Source: Puffinus mauretanicus (Eukaryota; Chordata; Aves; Procellariiformes; Procellariidae). Taken from it: 64,000 nucleotides of DNA. The stretch spans positions 1 through 64,000 of the forward strand of contig JAJKFH010002859.1 in NCBI GenBank assembly GCA_023333565.1. Reading direction: 5' to 3'. The notes under the pieces are model-generated. The model saw only the letters and a list, made by a program, of their open reading frames with translations. It had not been told where the DNA came from and made no database searches. Both the position numbers and the translations under genes were made by a program. Shown here piece after piece: positions 49,034 through 61,670 of the stretch (position 1 is its first letter; the number at the start of each line of letters is the position of its first letter).

Positions 49034-50424
49034 GTAAGAATGTTTAATTTTTATTGTCAATGAATAATAACAGGAATCTTAACAATTTTTAAAAGGAGGA
49101 TTTCCTTTTAAATTCTAGCTTCAGGATTTCCTAATGTGCTAGCAAGTGCCTCAGTGGTATAATGTCAGGAATCTAGTTCTATATACCTACTTTATAAAAG
49201 TAATGATACAATTCAAGAAATCATCATTGTGAAGCTGCTATAGCTGTGCTAAAGAGTCCTGGTACTGGACTTTGCCTATTATTATATGCTCTGCAACAGT
49301 CTTTTAACAGAGGGGCTTGTTTACAAAAATCCCCTCTCTCCCTTTCGTCTATGATAAACAGATGATGTCCCACAAGAGAGTGTGAGAATCAGTGAAGAAT
49401 TAGAAAAGCTATTAAATTTGTTCCTTATTTTAATAAATTTGCTTCTGCATCATCATAACCAAAGGAGAAGAGGATACTTGGAAATCAGTGTTTGTCATCT
49501 CCAATTTTCTGGGAATTATTATACTTTCAGCCTGAAATAAATACTCTGAATAAATTGATATTAGGCTACACTGGACACTTTCCACAATCTGGAATTGCAA
49601 GAAAGAAAGTGAGAGTTTTGCAAGATGCATAAGGATGTGTCCTGTGCTAGAAATTTATTTCCAGTCCCCGGACTGGGTGCAGAATGACCTTTGCAACTGT
49701 GTTGTAAGCCTGAAGAGAAAAGGCTACTGCTACATCTGAGCGCATCAGTATCCATTTCTATTTCAATTTGCCAGTGCTGAAAATTTAAATAAGAGATTAG
49801 AAAAGCCTTTTAGTATATCTCTGCTCTTAGTAACTCACCATCTCCTAGTTTACAGACCTATCTTCTCATTATTTGGCAATACACCTCACTTTGTGATTTC
49901 TGGGTCCTAAATATTATTGCAGACACAATTTCAGCAGGAATGTCTTTTGGTTTTACTCAACATTGGCTTCTGCATATTGCACTTGCAGTTTCAGACTATG
50001 ACTCATTAGCAATTAAAATTAATGTTTTTTCCGTGGGTTTGAAACAATTCTGAATCTATTTTCCTACGGATTTGAATGGTTTTTTAAAATGTTTCACTGG
50101 TTGTTATGGTATGTATTTTCTTCTGTTGAATCATCATACTTTTTTTAAAGATAGAGCAGAAGTATAATTAATATCTAATTACACTATAGGTTAAGAAGGA
50201 AATGACCATGAGAGACTCTGTGGATGGGCTTTGTTTTACTGTCTCTTAAATAACTTCAAAAACAAGTTTTGGTTACTCTCTTCTTCCAGAATAATACATT
50301 CCTTAACAACAGTCTGATTTCTTTTTTTCCCCCCACACAGTTAGTTATTCATTCATGAATGCACTCCATGCTATTAAAATGCTGGCATTGTGGTTTCTCA
50401 AATATATAACTGTTCACAAGCAGA
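49034..50424 (+). other. Start of SAMSN1 intron 1
   Basis: AT-rich intron with no feature recognised between the donor at 49034 and the CR1 insertion. Confidence 0.6.
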
Positions 50425-52703
50425 GAAGGACTGGTGGGAGATGTGGTGGTCGGAGGCCAGCTTGGGCTTAGCAACCATGAAATGACAGAATACTCAATAC
50501 TTAGTGAAGTAAGGAGGGGGCCAGCAAAACCACTACCATGGACTTCCGGAGGGCGGACTTTGGCCTGCTCAGGACACTGGTCGAGAGGGTCCCTTGGGAG
50601 ACAGTCCTGAAGGGCAAAGGGGTCCAGGAAGGCTGGACGTTCTTCAAGAAGGAAGTCTTAAAGGCGCAGGAGCGGGCTGTCCCCATGTGCCGTAAGAAGA
50701 ACGGGCGGGGAAGGCGACCGGCCTGGCTGAACGGGGAGCTCTGGCTGGGACTCAGGAAAAAAAGGAGAGTTTATCACCTTTGGAAGAAGGGGCAGGCAAC
50801 TGAGGAAGAGTACAGGGATCTCGTTAGGTCATGCAGAGTGGAAATTAGAAAGGCAAAAGCCCAGCTAGAACTCAACCTGGCCACTGTCGTGAGAGACAAC
50901 AAAAAATGCTTTTACAAGTATATTAATGACAAAAGGAGAGCTAAGGAGAATCTTCATCCTCTATTGGATGCCGGGGGGAACGTTGCCACCAAGGATGAGG
51001 AGAAGGCTGAGGTACTTAATGCCTTCTTTGCCTCAGTCTTTAATAGTCAGAGCGGTTATCCTCAGGGTACTCAGCCCCCTGAGCTGGAAGACAGGGACGG
51101 CGAGCAGGATAAACCCCCCATAATCCAAGAGGAAGCAGTTAATGACCTGCTACGCCACCTGGACGTTCACAAGTCTATGGGGCCGGATGGGATCCACCCG
51201 AGGGTACTGAGGGAGCTGGTGGAGGAGCTTGCCGAGCCACTCTCCATCATTTACCAGCAGTCCTGGTTAACTGGGGAGGTCCCGGACAACTGGAGGCTCG
51301 CCAACGTGACGCCCATCTACAAGAAGGGCCAGAAGGAGGATCCGGGGAACTACAGGCCTGTCAGCCTGACCTCGGTGCCGGGGAAGATCATGGAGCAGTT
51401 CGTTTTGAGGGCGCTCACGAGCCATGTCCGGGACAACCAGGGGATCAGGCCCAACCAGCACGGGTTCATGGAAGGCAGGTCCTGCTTGACCAACCTGATC
51501 TCCTCCTATGACCAGGTGACACGCCTAGTGGATGAGGGAAAGGCTGTGGATGTGGTCTACCTGCACTTCAGTAAAGCCTTTGACACTGTCTCCCACAGCA
51601 TTCTCCTAGAGAAACTGGTGGCTCACGGCTTAGACAGGTACACTCTTCGCTGGGTAAAAAACTGGCTGGACGGCCGAGCCCAGAGAGTTGTGGTGAACGG
51701 AGTTAAATCCAGTTAGCGGCCGGTCATGAGAGGTGTTCCCCAGGGCTCAGTTTTGGGGCCGGTCCTGTTCAATATCTTTATCAACGATCTGGATGAGGGG
51801 ATCGAGTGCTCCCTCAGTAAGTTTGCAGACGACACCAAGTTGGGCGGGAGCATTGATCTGCTCGAGGGTAGGAAGGCTCTGCAGAGGGACCTGGACAGGC
51901 TGGATCGATGGGCTGAGGCCAACTGTATGAGGTTCAACAAGGCCAAGTGCTGGGTCCTGCACTTCGGCCACAACAACCCCATGCAACGCTACAGGCTTGG
52001 GGAAGAGTGGCTGGAAAGCTGCCTGGAGGAAAAGGACCTGGGGGTGCTGGTTGACAGCCGGCTGAACATGAGCCGGCAGTGTGCCCAGGTGGCCAAGAAG
52101 GCCAATGGCATCCTGGCCTGTATCAGAAACAGTGTGGCCAGCAGGAGCAGGGAGGTGATCGTGCCCCTGCACTCGGCACTGGTGAGGCCGCACCTCGAAT
52201 CCTGTGTTCAGTTTTGGGCCCGTCACTACAAGGAGGACATGGAGGTGCTGGAGCGTGTCCAGAGAAGGGCAACGAAGCTGGTGAAGGGCCTGGAGCACAA
52301 GTCTTATGAGGAGCGGCTGAGGGAGCTGGGACTGTTTAGCCTGGAGAAGAGGAGGCTGAGGGGAGACCTCATCGGGCTCTACAACTACCTGAAAGGAGGT
52401 TGTAGCGAGGTGGGGGTCGGTCTCTTCTGCCAAGTAACTAGCGATAGGACGAGAGGAAATGGCCTCAAGTTGCGCCAAGGGAGGTTTAGACTGGACATTA
52501 GGAGAAATTTCTTTACTGAAAGAGTGGTCAGGCCTTGGACCAGGCTGCCCAGGGAAGTGGTGGAGTCACCATCCCTGGAAGTATTTAAAAGACGTGTAGA
52601 TGAGGCACTTAGGGACATGGTTTAGTGGGCATGGTGGTGTTGGGTTGATGGTTGGACTGGATGATCTTAGAGGTCTTTTCCAACCTTAATGATTCTATGA
52701 TTC
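50425..52703 (+). mobile_element. 5'-truncated, well-preserved CR1 LINE
   Basis: A sense-strand CR1 element covering the end of the endonuclease, the whole reverse transcriptase and the 3' end. The first part (50428-50510) reads GLVGDVVVGGQLGLSNHEM, the C-terminal end of the APE endonuclease, so the 5' half is missing, as usual for CR1. The 3' end carries GGACTGGATGATCTTAGAGG and TTCCAACCTTAATGATTCTA, the familiar avian CR1 tail, followed by an ATCT tetranucleotide run. Its GC content is higher than that of the flanking intron. It lies in SAMSN1 intron 1, in the same orientation as the gene. Confidence 0.96.
50538..52625 (+). pseudogene. CR1 ORF2 (reverse transcriptase), inactivated
   Basis: One frame runs from 50538 to the terminal stop at 52623-52625 with a single internal stop (TAG, 51714-51716). 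That stop falls between NGVKSS and [20 protein letters not shown], where CR1 proteins normally carry Trp. Recognisable parts: the linker YINDKRRAKENL; PDGIHPRVLRELVEELAEPL; IYKKGQKEDPGNYRPVSLTS; motif A read as VVYLHFSKAFDTVSH; motif B/C region [20 protein letters not shown] and FADDTKLGG; and a C-terminal region ending [11 protein letters not shown]. The first catalytic Asp (YLDFSKAFD) is His (CAC, 51564-51566). A frameshift near the G-run at about 50510-50516 separates it from the endonuclease end. The endonuclease SDH motif is SNH (50470-50478). Confidence 0.93.
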
Positions 52704-55700
52704 ATCTATCTATCTCATGGTCATGGATTTGATTCACTGTATATGTAAAGCAGGGATAAAAAGAGTCTAACCACCTGACTGAGTGTCAAACCTGCTGACT
52801 TTGCTGTGCTGACTTTGTCTTATTGTAAATGTTTACAAAAATGGAAAGGTCTTGGTGAAGTGGCTCAGGATGTCTTTCTGCCTCAGTAGTGTGCTTTGAA
52901 ACTTCACCTACTCTAGTCCCACTTTTGCACAGAATTGTGTAAACTTTCCACAATGGGAATGTTTTTGCTGAGTGTGCTATTCACAAAAAGGGCATGGGAG
53001 GAGACAGCCCCACGTCGCACAGAATGGAAATCTTAGCTTATTGTAGCATGTTTCGAAACATGCCCCGTGGAAGCAACACAAATACTTAAGTTGCTTAATA
53101 CTGAATTGGGTAACATGGGGCGCAGGTCCTTACCTCCCGACAGACGTTACAGGATTTCACAAGCAACTTCCCTAGATCACTTCCTGGCTGCCCCTGCTCT
53201 GCGCAGGCAACATCTGGTACCTCCTCATACTTGCAGGGCAGGATGCCACTGTCATTGTGGAGGTCTTGGGCTACCTCACCTCACCTTAAGGCAGCTTAGA
53301 TGTCCCAGTGTCTCCAACACATCCACACAGAGCTGACACAAGACTCTCCTTATGGGAGAGCCATAAGGTCTGGAGTGTTAAGTGAAAATTAGGTTTGCTA
53401 CCTTAGGCCCTCAAAGACGGCACCAAAAAGATCTTTTTAGGTAACTGAATCTTACCCATAGTGACCAGTTGTCTTTATCCCAATTGGATGAACTTCTGTG
53501 CATTAATTCAAGTGTTTCACCAGGATATTCTTTTTAATCCTTTTGCTTTTATTACTTTCTAATGTGAAGAATATCAGCATCCATTTATGTCTTTTGATAA
53601 AGATGAAGGAATACCATGCAAGGCTGGTGTTAAAATCCCTCTCGAGGCAATTCGCTGTCCTTGTACAAAGCTTCTAGTAGTGGTGAGCAAGTCAATGACC
53701 AATGCAGGACTAATACAGATTTTCAGTATCTAACTGCCAGTTCAATGCTTTTACTTTATTGATTACTGTGGTACTTAAGGGACTTCTGCAGATGCTTAGG
53801 TGCTACATAGACAAAAAGTAGCATTTTACAACTCTCAGTGTCTGCTATGAAAGGGTTGATACTTGTCCATCGCCATGAAATAGTGTTGCCGTTTGTTTCG
53901 TTACACAGCAGGATTTCTGTAGTGCTGCAGTCATGCTAATAACTTCTTTGCATAGCTGGCGGCTTTTGCATATGCATGGATATGCATATAACTACTGTAT
54001 GCTTTGTATGTAAACTAAATAAATAAACATTCATTGCTAGGCAAAAAAAATTTACACCTGGTGTCATCCCAGAGAAAATAGGGAGAGAAATATGAGAGAA
54101 ACATTTTCAAAAGACATACTGGGAAGGATTCTGATCCTTTGCCAATATTTATCATTGTACTGCACATACTGCCATGGAACTGTACATTTATACCTTGTAC
54201 ATCAGCTGAGGAAACAGGTAGTTGAACTATAAAGGAAAAGTCCTAAGGCTTAAAAATATCCTGCTTAATATTGAAGAAATTCAACCAATTGAAGGGCTAA
54301 GCTATCTATTTCAAGCCTGTCTAATCTAACCTATCTGTCTGTCCAGGACCTTAAATGACTTTCTATCACAACAGAGCCTGTGCACCTCCCATCAGGTGCC
54401 CATCAAGAGGCAGCTCTCTCTCAGCGCTTCCTTTCAGTCCCCACCTCCCCCTCTTCCTTTTCTGTCAGACGAGACATGGCTTGGTTAATAGGGCATAGCT
54501 GTTCTGAGCTGCAGTATTATTTGTGGGCAGGTGAGGTCAAACAAACAGGGTCTTGCACCTAGCCCTGAGGTTCGTGGTCATGCTGATGGCCAGAGTCAGC
54601 CCAGCTCTGGCAGCTCACGGCAGAGAGAGCATGTGTCTCCTCCATTGCTGGGGTTTTAGTCGCAGAGCAGGAAAGTACGGTAGCAAGTGGGGGGGAGGAT
54701 GCTTTTACTAGATGTCTTTTAGCTGTGAGTTTGTGCCGTCTGTCCCAACACCCCTTAGAGAGCTGGGGAGGAGGAGAGCAGTTGACTTAGAAGATGAAAC
54801 AAAGAACCCTAAAATCACCTGGATTTTAGCCTCTTTGGCCCTTATGACGTTACAGATGTCAGTGTATCTGGGGAGTGGCATGAAGCAGATTCAGAAAGAT
54901 GGTAAGAAAAAACATTCTAAGAAATTGTAAGGTAACTAGTCTTCTCTTTTTCATATGCTTCAGACAGCACCATATCCTGGCACCATACAAATAAAACACC
55001 ATTAAAGCATTTTGCAGCCACTCTGCATTCCGTTTTGCACTGTTTTACACATTTGACCAGGTGCAAATGACAACAGAAGATGCAAATAATCTATAAAACA
55101 TCCCCGCGTTGTCTTGCCCACTTCACAGGATGTAATATGTGCTGGGTAGAGCCTATTTCTTTCTCTCTCTCTTTCAAATTCCTATGGACATAGCAAACTT
55201 GAGAACTGCCAGATGATTCTTGGCTTTACTTCAAGCTGAAGCAAAGACTACTTTGTGCCATTTTTTTCTGGCTTGACTGAAGAAAGTCTTGTGTCATTAT
55301 TCTACATGACAGTTGATCTATGTTTATGCTAAAGGTTTGAGACATTTTTGTTTCCTTATTCTGCTTCCAAATGCGCTTGATGCTTGAAACTCAGCTTACT
55401 TCTGGTATGTAAGACAATTCAGGGTCAATGCTTGTGCATTTTGTTTAGGCAAAAATATGTCCAAGCTTCTAATTAAATCAATATTCACTTATTTAGGTGA
55501 TAAACTATTATTTATTTTCAAGGTTATGAGAAAATAGTGGCAAATCCAATGGGAGTAAATATTTTAATGTGCAACTTTGTTCCCTAGTACTATTTCATAC
55601 CAATATTTTTCCTTTTTATAAGCTTTAAATGAAACCCTGCCTCCACAGAAATCAATGCACACTTTTGCCATAGACTTGAGGCCAGGATTTCCCCTTTTTA

Positions 55701-58700
55701 TAGATGCTATAAGCAAGTTTTTTGGTGCTGCTTTTTTCTTAAGACAGTGGCTTATGACTTTCCAATGGGGAAAAAAAAAATAGAAAATAGGTACAGCAAA
55801 TCTAAACACCAAAAATAATTCAAGACATAATTAGATCTTCTGTAGGACAAGATCTGCAGTGAAGAGATTGCTCAGTGTTAATGAATATTAACTAGGATTT
55901 ATCCTTGAGTGGGGAAGCTGAGGGTTTTAATTTTATTTGAAAGGTAAAGACTGGTAGAGTTCTGAAAACAGCAAATTTTATATTCTTTTCTTTCCCCCTG
56001 AATTTTTTGAGTACATAATAAATGAGCCACTGTTAATGTCACAGATGCTAATTTTCACAGCCATGACTGAAGTGATGTTCGTTTCCATTTGCATTTCATT
56101 CTAACAATGATGAGAGGTGATGAGTTGATGATAAGCTGTTTTCACCGTACTGCCTGCTGTGCAAATTTATGCTTATAGGCAAAGATGACACATAGTTCTG
56201 TCATTAAAGGTCTTTACTGCATTGCCTCTTGAAGAAAGACTGTTTGTCAAAATCCATTTGAACTCTGTTAAATAAGCAGAAATGGATGACAACATCTGGG
56301 AAGTAGTTTTAAGAACCTGGTTTATAGTGGAAATACCTGTGGGCCTTTATCAGGGATGGTTCAGAGAAAGAAAAAAAATGATACTTGTAATAATCATGTA
56401 TGTGTAGATGGGGAAAAAAAGGATTGCAGGTGACACCTCAGAAGGTGTTTCCTGTCTCCCTCAGGCTTCATAAAAAACTAGAGCAAGGTTAGAGTTAACC
56501 TTGCATTATTTTTCTTGTGTGAGTGGAAGGGTCTACAATCATATTACTGGTCCTCTTATCTTTGGTATTTTTTCTTAATTTATATTATCATCTTGCTTCT
56601 TGATCATCAGCCACTTTTTTTTTTTTTCCCGACAGCAGTTTCAGGAAGTTGTTTGTGTCTTAACATATATGTTAGCATATCTCTTCTAGTAAGGTCTTGA
56701 AATTTGAGGAATTCTGTTTTCTCACCAGAAAGTAAGAGTCCGGGGTCTTTGTGGGGAAAGAACAGCTGTCTCTCTCTCAGGAGGCTGATTAGGATGTCCA
56801 GACTCCACATTTAGATGCTCAGATCAACACACAGGCTCACACACACAACTCTAGACTAGCTCGTGTGCGAAAGGAAAAAATTACATCTGTGGCCTGGTCC
56901 AGTCCTGGCCTCTTTTGTGTGTTCCCTTGATTACAGCACCCTTTAAATTTTGTCCAACTTTGTGCAAAATTCAGGTCATTTCTTATTTCTTCCCTGTCTT
57001 GGTTTTCCTTCACTAGCTAGGCTTAACTCCTTAATAGCAGAATATTTTAAAACAAGTGAGAGCAAATTTCCTGGAGAGAATATTTTCACATTAATATTAA
57101 TTTTGCTTAGAGTAACAAACCCAGTTTGATTCTTTGTTTGTTTTCCTAAGCAAGCAAGAGCATTTCAAGATACCTGAACCACCCTCTCCGGCCATTTTTA
57201 GAAACTGGACCATCAACCACATAATTTATAACTACTTTCTGATAAATACAGTAGCACAACTACCAAGGTGACGTAAATCAGCATTACTTGCCTCCTAATT
57301 CTTTAATTAGCTTTATAGAGCAGTTGATTTCAATATTGAGTTTCTAGGAAACCCCGAATTAAACATTGGCCAGGATACCTGGAAAAAAGCAGTAACTGTG
57401 TACAGGCAGGACAGGCAGAGGATGTGGCCTACAGATTTCTGCAGGTTTCAACACCCTTCTAGTAATCTGTGTCATAGCATAAACCAGACTGAAGTCATTA
57501 TAAGCCATCGCTGGCCAGCTGGTATAAGCAATTTGTGGGTGGCTACAAACACTTTAGCCAGAAGACTCAACCCCTCGATGTGTGAGCAGAAGCCCCCGGC
57601 AATACCCACTGCAGAGAAGGAAGATAAAAAGTCTTCTGGGCCTCTGTAATCACAAGCAAGAAGCTTTCCCTGGGAAAAAGATCTAGTGATCCACCTAATG
57701 TTTTGCACCATTATGTCTTCTGGATGGAGTTTTAGTCCCTTTCCTACCCTTTTATGTCTTCACCTCTTTTATAATCTTTACAAGAACAACCAAGTAACCT
57801 CACACTCCTGTCCTTGATTTCCATGGGATGTTGAATGGTTATTTTCTTGAGAACTGTAGGAATTTGTGAGTTCCTCTACTTGGTCATGCTGACCTCATTC
57901 AAAAGGTGTCATAGGTTTGCTGGTCTTGCAGGTATGTTGAAAGGCAAGTGAGATATGGGGCTACTGGAATACTTGAGTACTTGGTTTTAGGTTTTTCTGC
58001 AGGGTTTCTCATGGCTTCTTCAGGGAGAGGAGAAGCAGTATAGGAGTGCTGTTCAACCAGAAAGCATGGAAAAGCTATGGTGCAGTTTCATGTCTTCCCT
58101 TTACCCTTATGTTTGAGATAGAGATGGAGCTTTGTCACTGACAGCCTGCAGCCATGAGATAAAGAAATCGGCTTCACTTAGCAACAGCACAGCCAAAAGC
58201 AGATGTGTGAAGATGAGATGACAAAGTGGCTGAGACAGCTGAATGAGCTCAGGCAGCTTGACTCTCTGCTGCCTTCACCTGTGCAAAGCGGATGCTGAGC
58301 TTTACTACTCATGAATTGCTTTCGCTCACCACAACTGCGTTGTTTTTCTCCTATACTTCTTCTGCCTCCTTTTTAAGGTCAGATGTTAAGTCCAAAAACC
58401 GCTTCACAGAGCTGGAAAGGGGACATGGTTCACTGATGGATGAGCAGCTCAGAGCCTGTGTAGAGGGTGCATGAAATGACTGATGATGGTAGAGCAGGTA
58501 GTCAGCTCTAGTAACAAGTACATGGCAAGGCTCTTCTGATATTGTCTATTGGGTGTTTCCATGATTTTCTTTCTGTCTCTATAATGGAGTTTATATTAGC
58601 TTGATTAATGTCTCTCAGTAATTGTGTCTACGTGGGTAAAATATTTGAAAACTGTGTGTTTGGGATTTTGGTTAGTGTCTGATGGAATGGGAAGCAGACA

Positions 58701-61000
58701 TGTTCTTACCCGTTCATGAAAGCTTGAAACCTTGCAGCTGGCACAATCCCCTTTGCAATGAAAGGCCAGATTTGAGTAGCATTTGGAGTATGGCCTCGAA
58801 TTTGGGCTTCACATAACACCTCAAAGCCCTCACTGCTGTCTGTGCCTCGGTAGCACCATCTCATTGGTAAGCATCTCTCAACTACGTGTGGTTTTCGTGG
58901 AGGTCGCAGGGGAGGGGAGAAAAGCTTAGTCTCAATTTTGTTGTGCGTCAGAATGAAAACACACTTCAAACGCCTGGTACATTTGTTTTTCATGAGATGA
59001 AACTGTAGTTTTCCGCTGAGCTGTGATCGCAATAACCCCATGCCACAGAGATAATTGAACGGAGAGAGGAGAATTGACGTGCCCATACTAGACTAGTACC
59101 GTTTGCTGTACCCGGTACTCACAGTGAGCTGTTGATTGTACTCATTCCTTTCTGGTGTAAGAGTGACCTGAACAGAATCAGGATGCTATCTTGCCTTCAG
59201 ATTACTACATTTTTTTCCTGGGATTGCAGTTATAGAACTTATGCTACAAAGAAAGCCTAGAATTTAACACATCATAACTTCTGCACTAAGAAGTATTCTT
59301 ATGCAGTGCTAAACCACTGGGAAACCCTGAGCTTTTCCCTGAAGGTTCCATACTGGTCCAAAACCAAAAGCTTATTGAATTTATTTTATGAGTTCAAATT
59401 TCCAAGGAGCATATTTTAGATTCCCAGGCATATGTTGTGCAAGCATGTCCAGTTTTTGAAGCCTGCGAGGCTGCAATGAAGTGCCACGTGTGCTTTCTAC
59501 AACTGGACAATAAGGATAACTTTGGCCCATTGATGGCAATAAGCCAACACTGGAACTCAGCCTTCTGACAAGAGAGGATACATGAAGGGGAAAAAAACGG
59601 TGCCACTGGTCATCATTTTAAAGGAGTCAAATGTTAACCCACTGTAATGAGTATAGTCTTTTTTTTTAGTTTTTTTGTTTTCTAAGATAAAAATAATGTA
59701 AATAAATGGACACATAGGTTTGATGAAACACTAAAATTCACAGTGACTGATGATCTATACTGCACTGAATTTTGCTTCTCTACTGTAGTGCATCTCCATT
59801 AAGGCAATTTCAGCTAATCTCACTATGGATTCATTAATCAAGTGTAGTCAGGATGTCTGAAGGGAGATAATGAGGGGGAAAAAATTGGCCTGTTGTTTGG
59901 ATCTTATTCTTCAAATAATTAGTTTGTTTATCATGCTCCATAATATTTGTATCCCGATAAATAAGTTCCAGTCGCAATTAGTTATTATAACAGATGACTA
60001 ACACATCTTTATCTACTTAGAAGTTCAAAATTATTCCATAAATAGATCAATTAACTTTGTGTTCTCTTTATATCACATGCCTATACAGATTTCCAGCCTG
60101 CAGTATCAGTTAACAGTGAAATGGAAACAAGGTGGACCAGTAAGATTTTAAGATTTTCTTCTTTTTAGCCAAAGGTGCAAGCATCCATGGAGATAAAGTC
60201 CTTAATCCTACATCTTTTTCTCTAAGCACTAACATCCTAAATGCAGACTGCAGTATCAGCAGTCTCTTAGTGCCTTCCAAAATTTCTCCTCTAAGGAGCC
60301 TAAGAAAAGATTTGTTCATTTTTTACTCATTTTTTACTCATTTAGGACTACATATTGTATATCTGCCCCACATAAAGCTGTCACGATATTACTTTAAAAA
60401 AACCCACAAAACATTGAGGTTCCAAGAGCTCAGTGGTGTTGGAGGCTGCTGAAGATGGGAATGTTTATAAGCTCTGTGATATTAACTGCAGCACTCAACC
60501 TCAGGTGACATAAAGCATGCAAAAAAGAACTTTCTGTCAGTTTTATTATTTCTAAAAAGGTTCCCCTTGAAAGAGAAGAGTGACCTTGCTCTGCAGAGCT
60601 GACATATGCCACTGAATTAATGGCTGAGCTTTGCTGTAGGGAAGCTTGCAGAAACATTACAACTCCAATGGCTGAGTTTGCTGTGAACATTAATCAGGGG
60701 AACCAACATGATGTATCAAACACTCATTTAAAAGTAATAAAAACTAACTCTTTTTCTCCCCCCTTCCCCCAAGTTCCTTAGAATTAGCTTATTGTTGGTG
60801 ATTACCTGTTGTCAAGGATAAGACTGCAGGACAGCAGTAAAACTGGTATAAGGGTTTTCTAAAGTTTGCTTACTCTTCAGAAAAAACAAATGAGCTTTTG
60901 GGACGGTTTTAACCGTGACTTAGAGGTTATTTTTTAATCTTATTTCCCTCTGGAAGGTCATTTGAAGGAACACCTTCCACTGAAAACGTGCCTCTCCCTG
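52704..61000 (+). other. SAMSN1 intron 1, middle part
   Basis: AT-rich intron. Two exon-like segments (54722-54900 plus strand, 58706-58900 minus strand) are noted under findings but are not supported as genes. Several A and T runs occur, for example near 55770 and 56618. Nothing else is recognised. Confidence 0.5.
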
Positions 61001-61670
61001 GCAAGGAATGCAGAAGCTGCCTTTCATTCTTGGTCACTCCCTGGGAGCAGGACCAGCTCCCATGTCATGCACGAACGAAGCATAAGATAGGCAAGGAGGC
61101 TCTCGCTGCCATCGAAATAACCCCTGTGAAGGACCTTGTATGGCTGTGGTACAACGGTTGAGTCGCAGAGGCTCTGACCAAAACACTGTCACACCAGGCA
61201 GGAGTATTTCTGCCTATCCCCTGCCGCTCCGCTCCAGGGCTGGCAGGCAAGCACGCTGCAGTCGGCAGCTGTGGCCGCTTCTCAGGCTTGCCGAAAGGAA
61301 CAGCAAAGCCCTCGGACATGCCGGGTCTCCCCGCGCTATTCTGCATGCGATCTATGTATAGCACAACGAGGCGGTAGGCTCCTTACAGCCGCTTCTGCTC
61401 TGGCGTGGGAGCATTGACGGTAGCCGCATGCGGGAGATTCCCACCTCCGCTGGGGAAGCACGCCGGCTGCCCCGCTCCGTGCGTGCTGGACAGGCATGGG
61501 GCTCCCTTTAAAACCGAGCCCTTGGGGGCTACGTGCTTCTTGGCTCGTCTTTGGGCATATATATTTTCATCTTCACTTAAAGGCCATTCTGCAAACACGC
61601 ACGTGAGTAATTTCTCTCGCACGAGAAATCCAGCTGAACCCTGCAAAGTCAGGACCTAGGTAACACGCAG
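61000..61670. promoter_or_regulatory. CpG-richer patch in intron 1
   Basis: From about 61060 to 61560 the sequence becomes visibly GC- and CpG-richer than the rest of the intron, with words such as CCGCTCCGCTCC, CATGCCGGGTCTCCCCGCGC and GGAAGCACGCCGGCTG. It could be a small CpG island with an alternative promoter or enhancer, or a decayed GC-rich repeat. ORFs on both strands here are probably a by-product of the composition. Confidence 0.35.

Noticed and set aside
51747..52478. 243-codon minus-strand ORF
   Set aside because: It is the antisense shadow of the CR1 reverse transcriptase frame.
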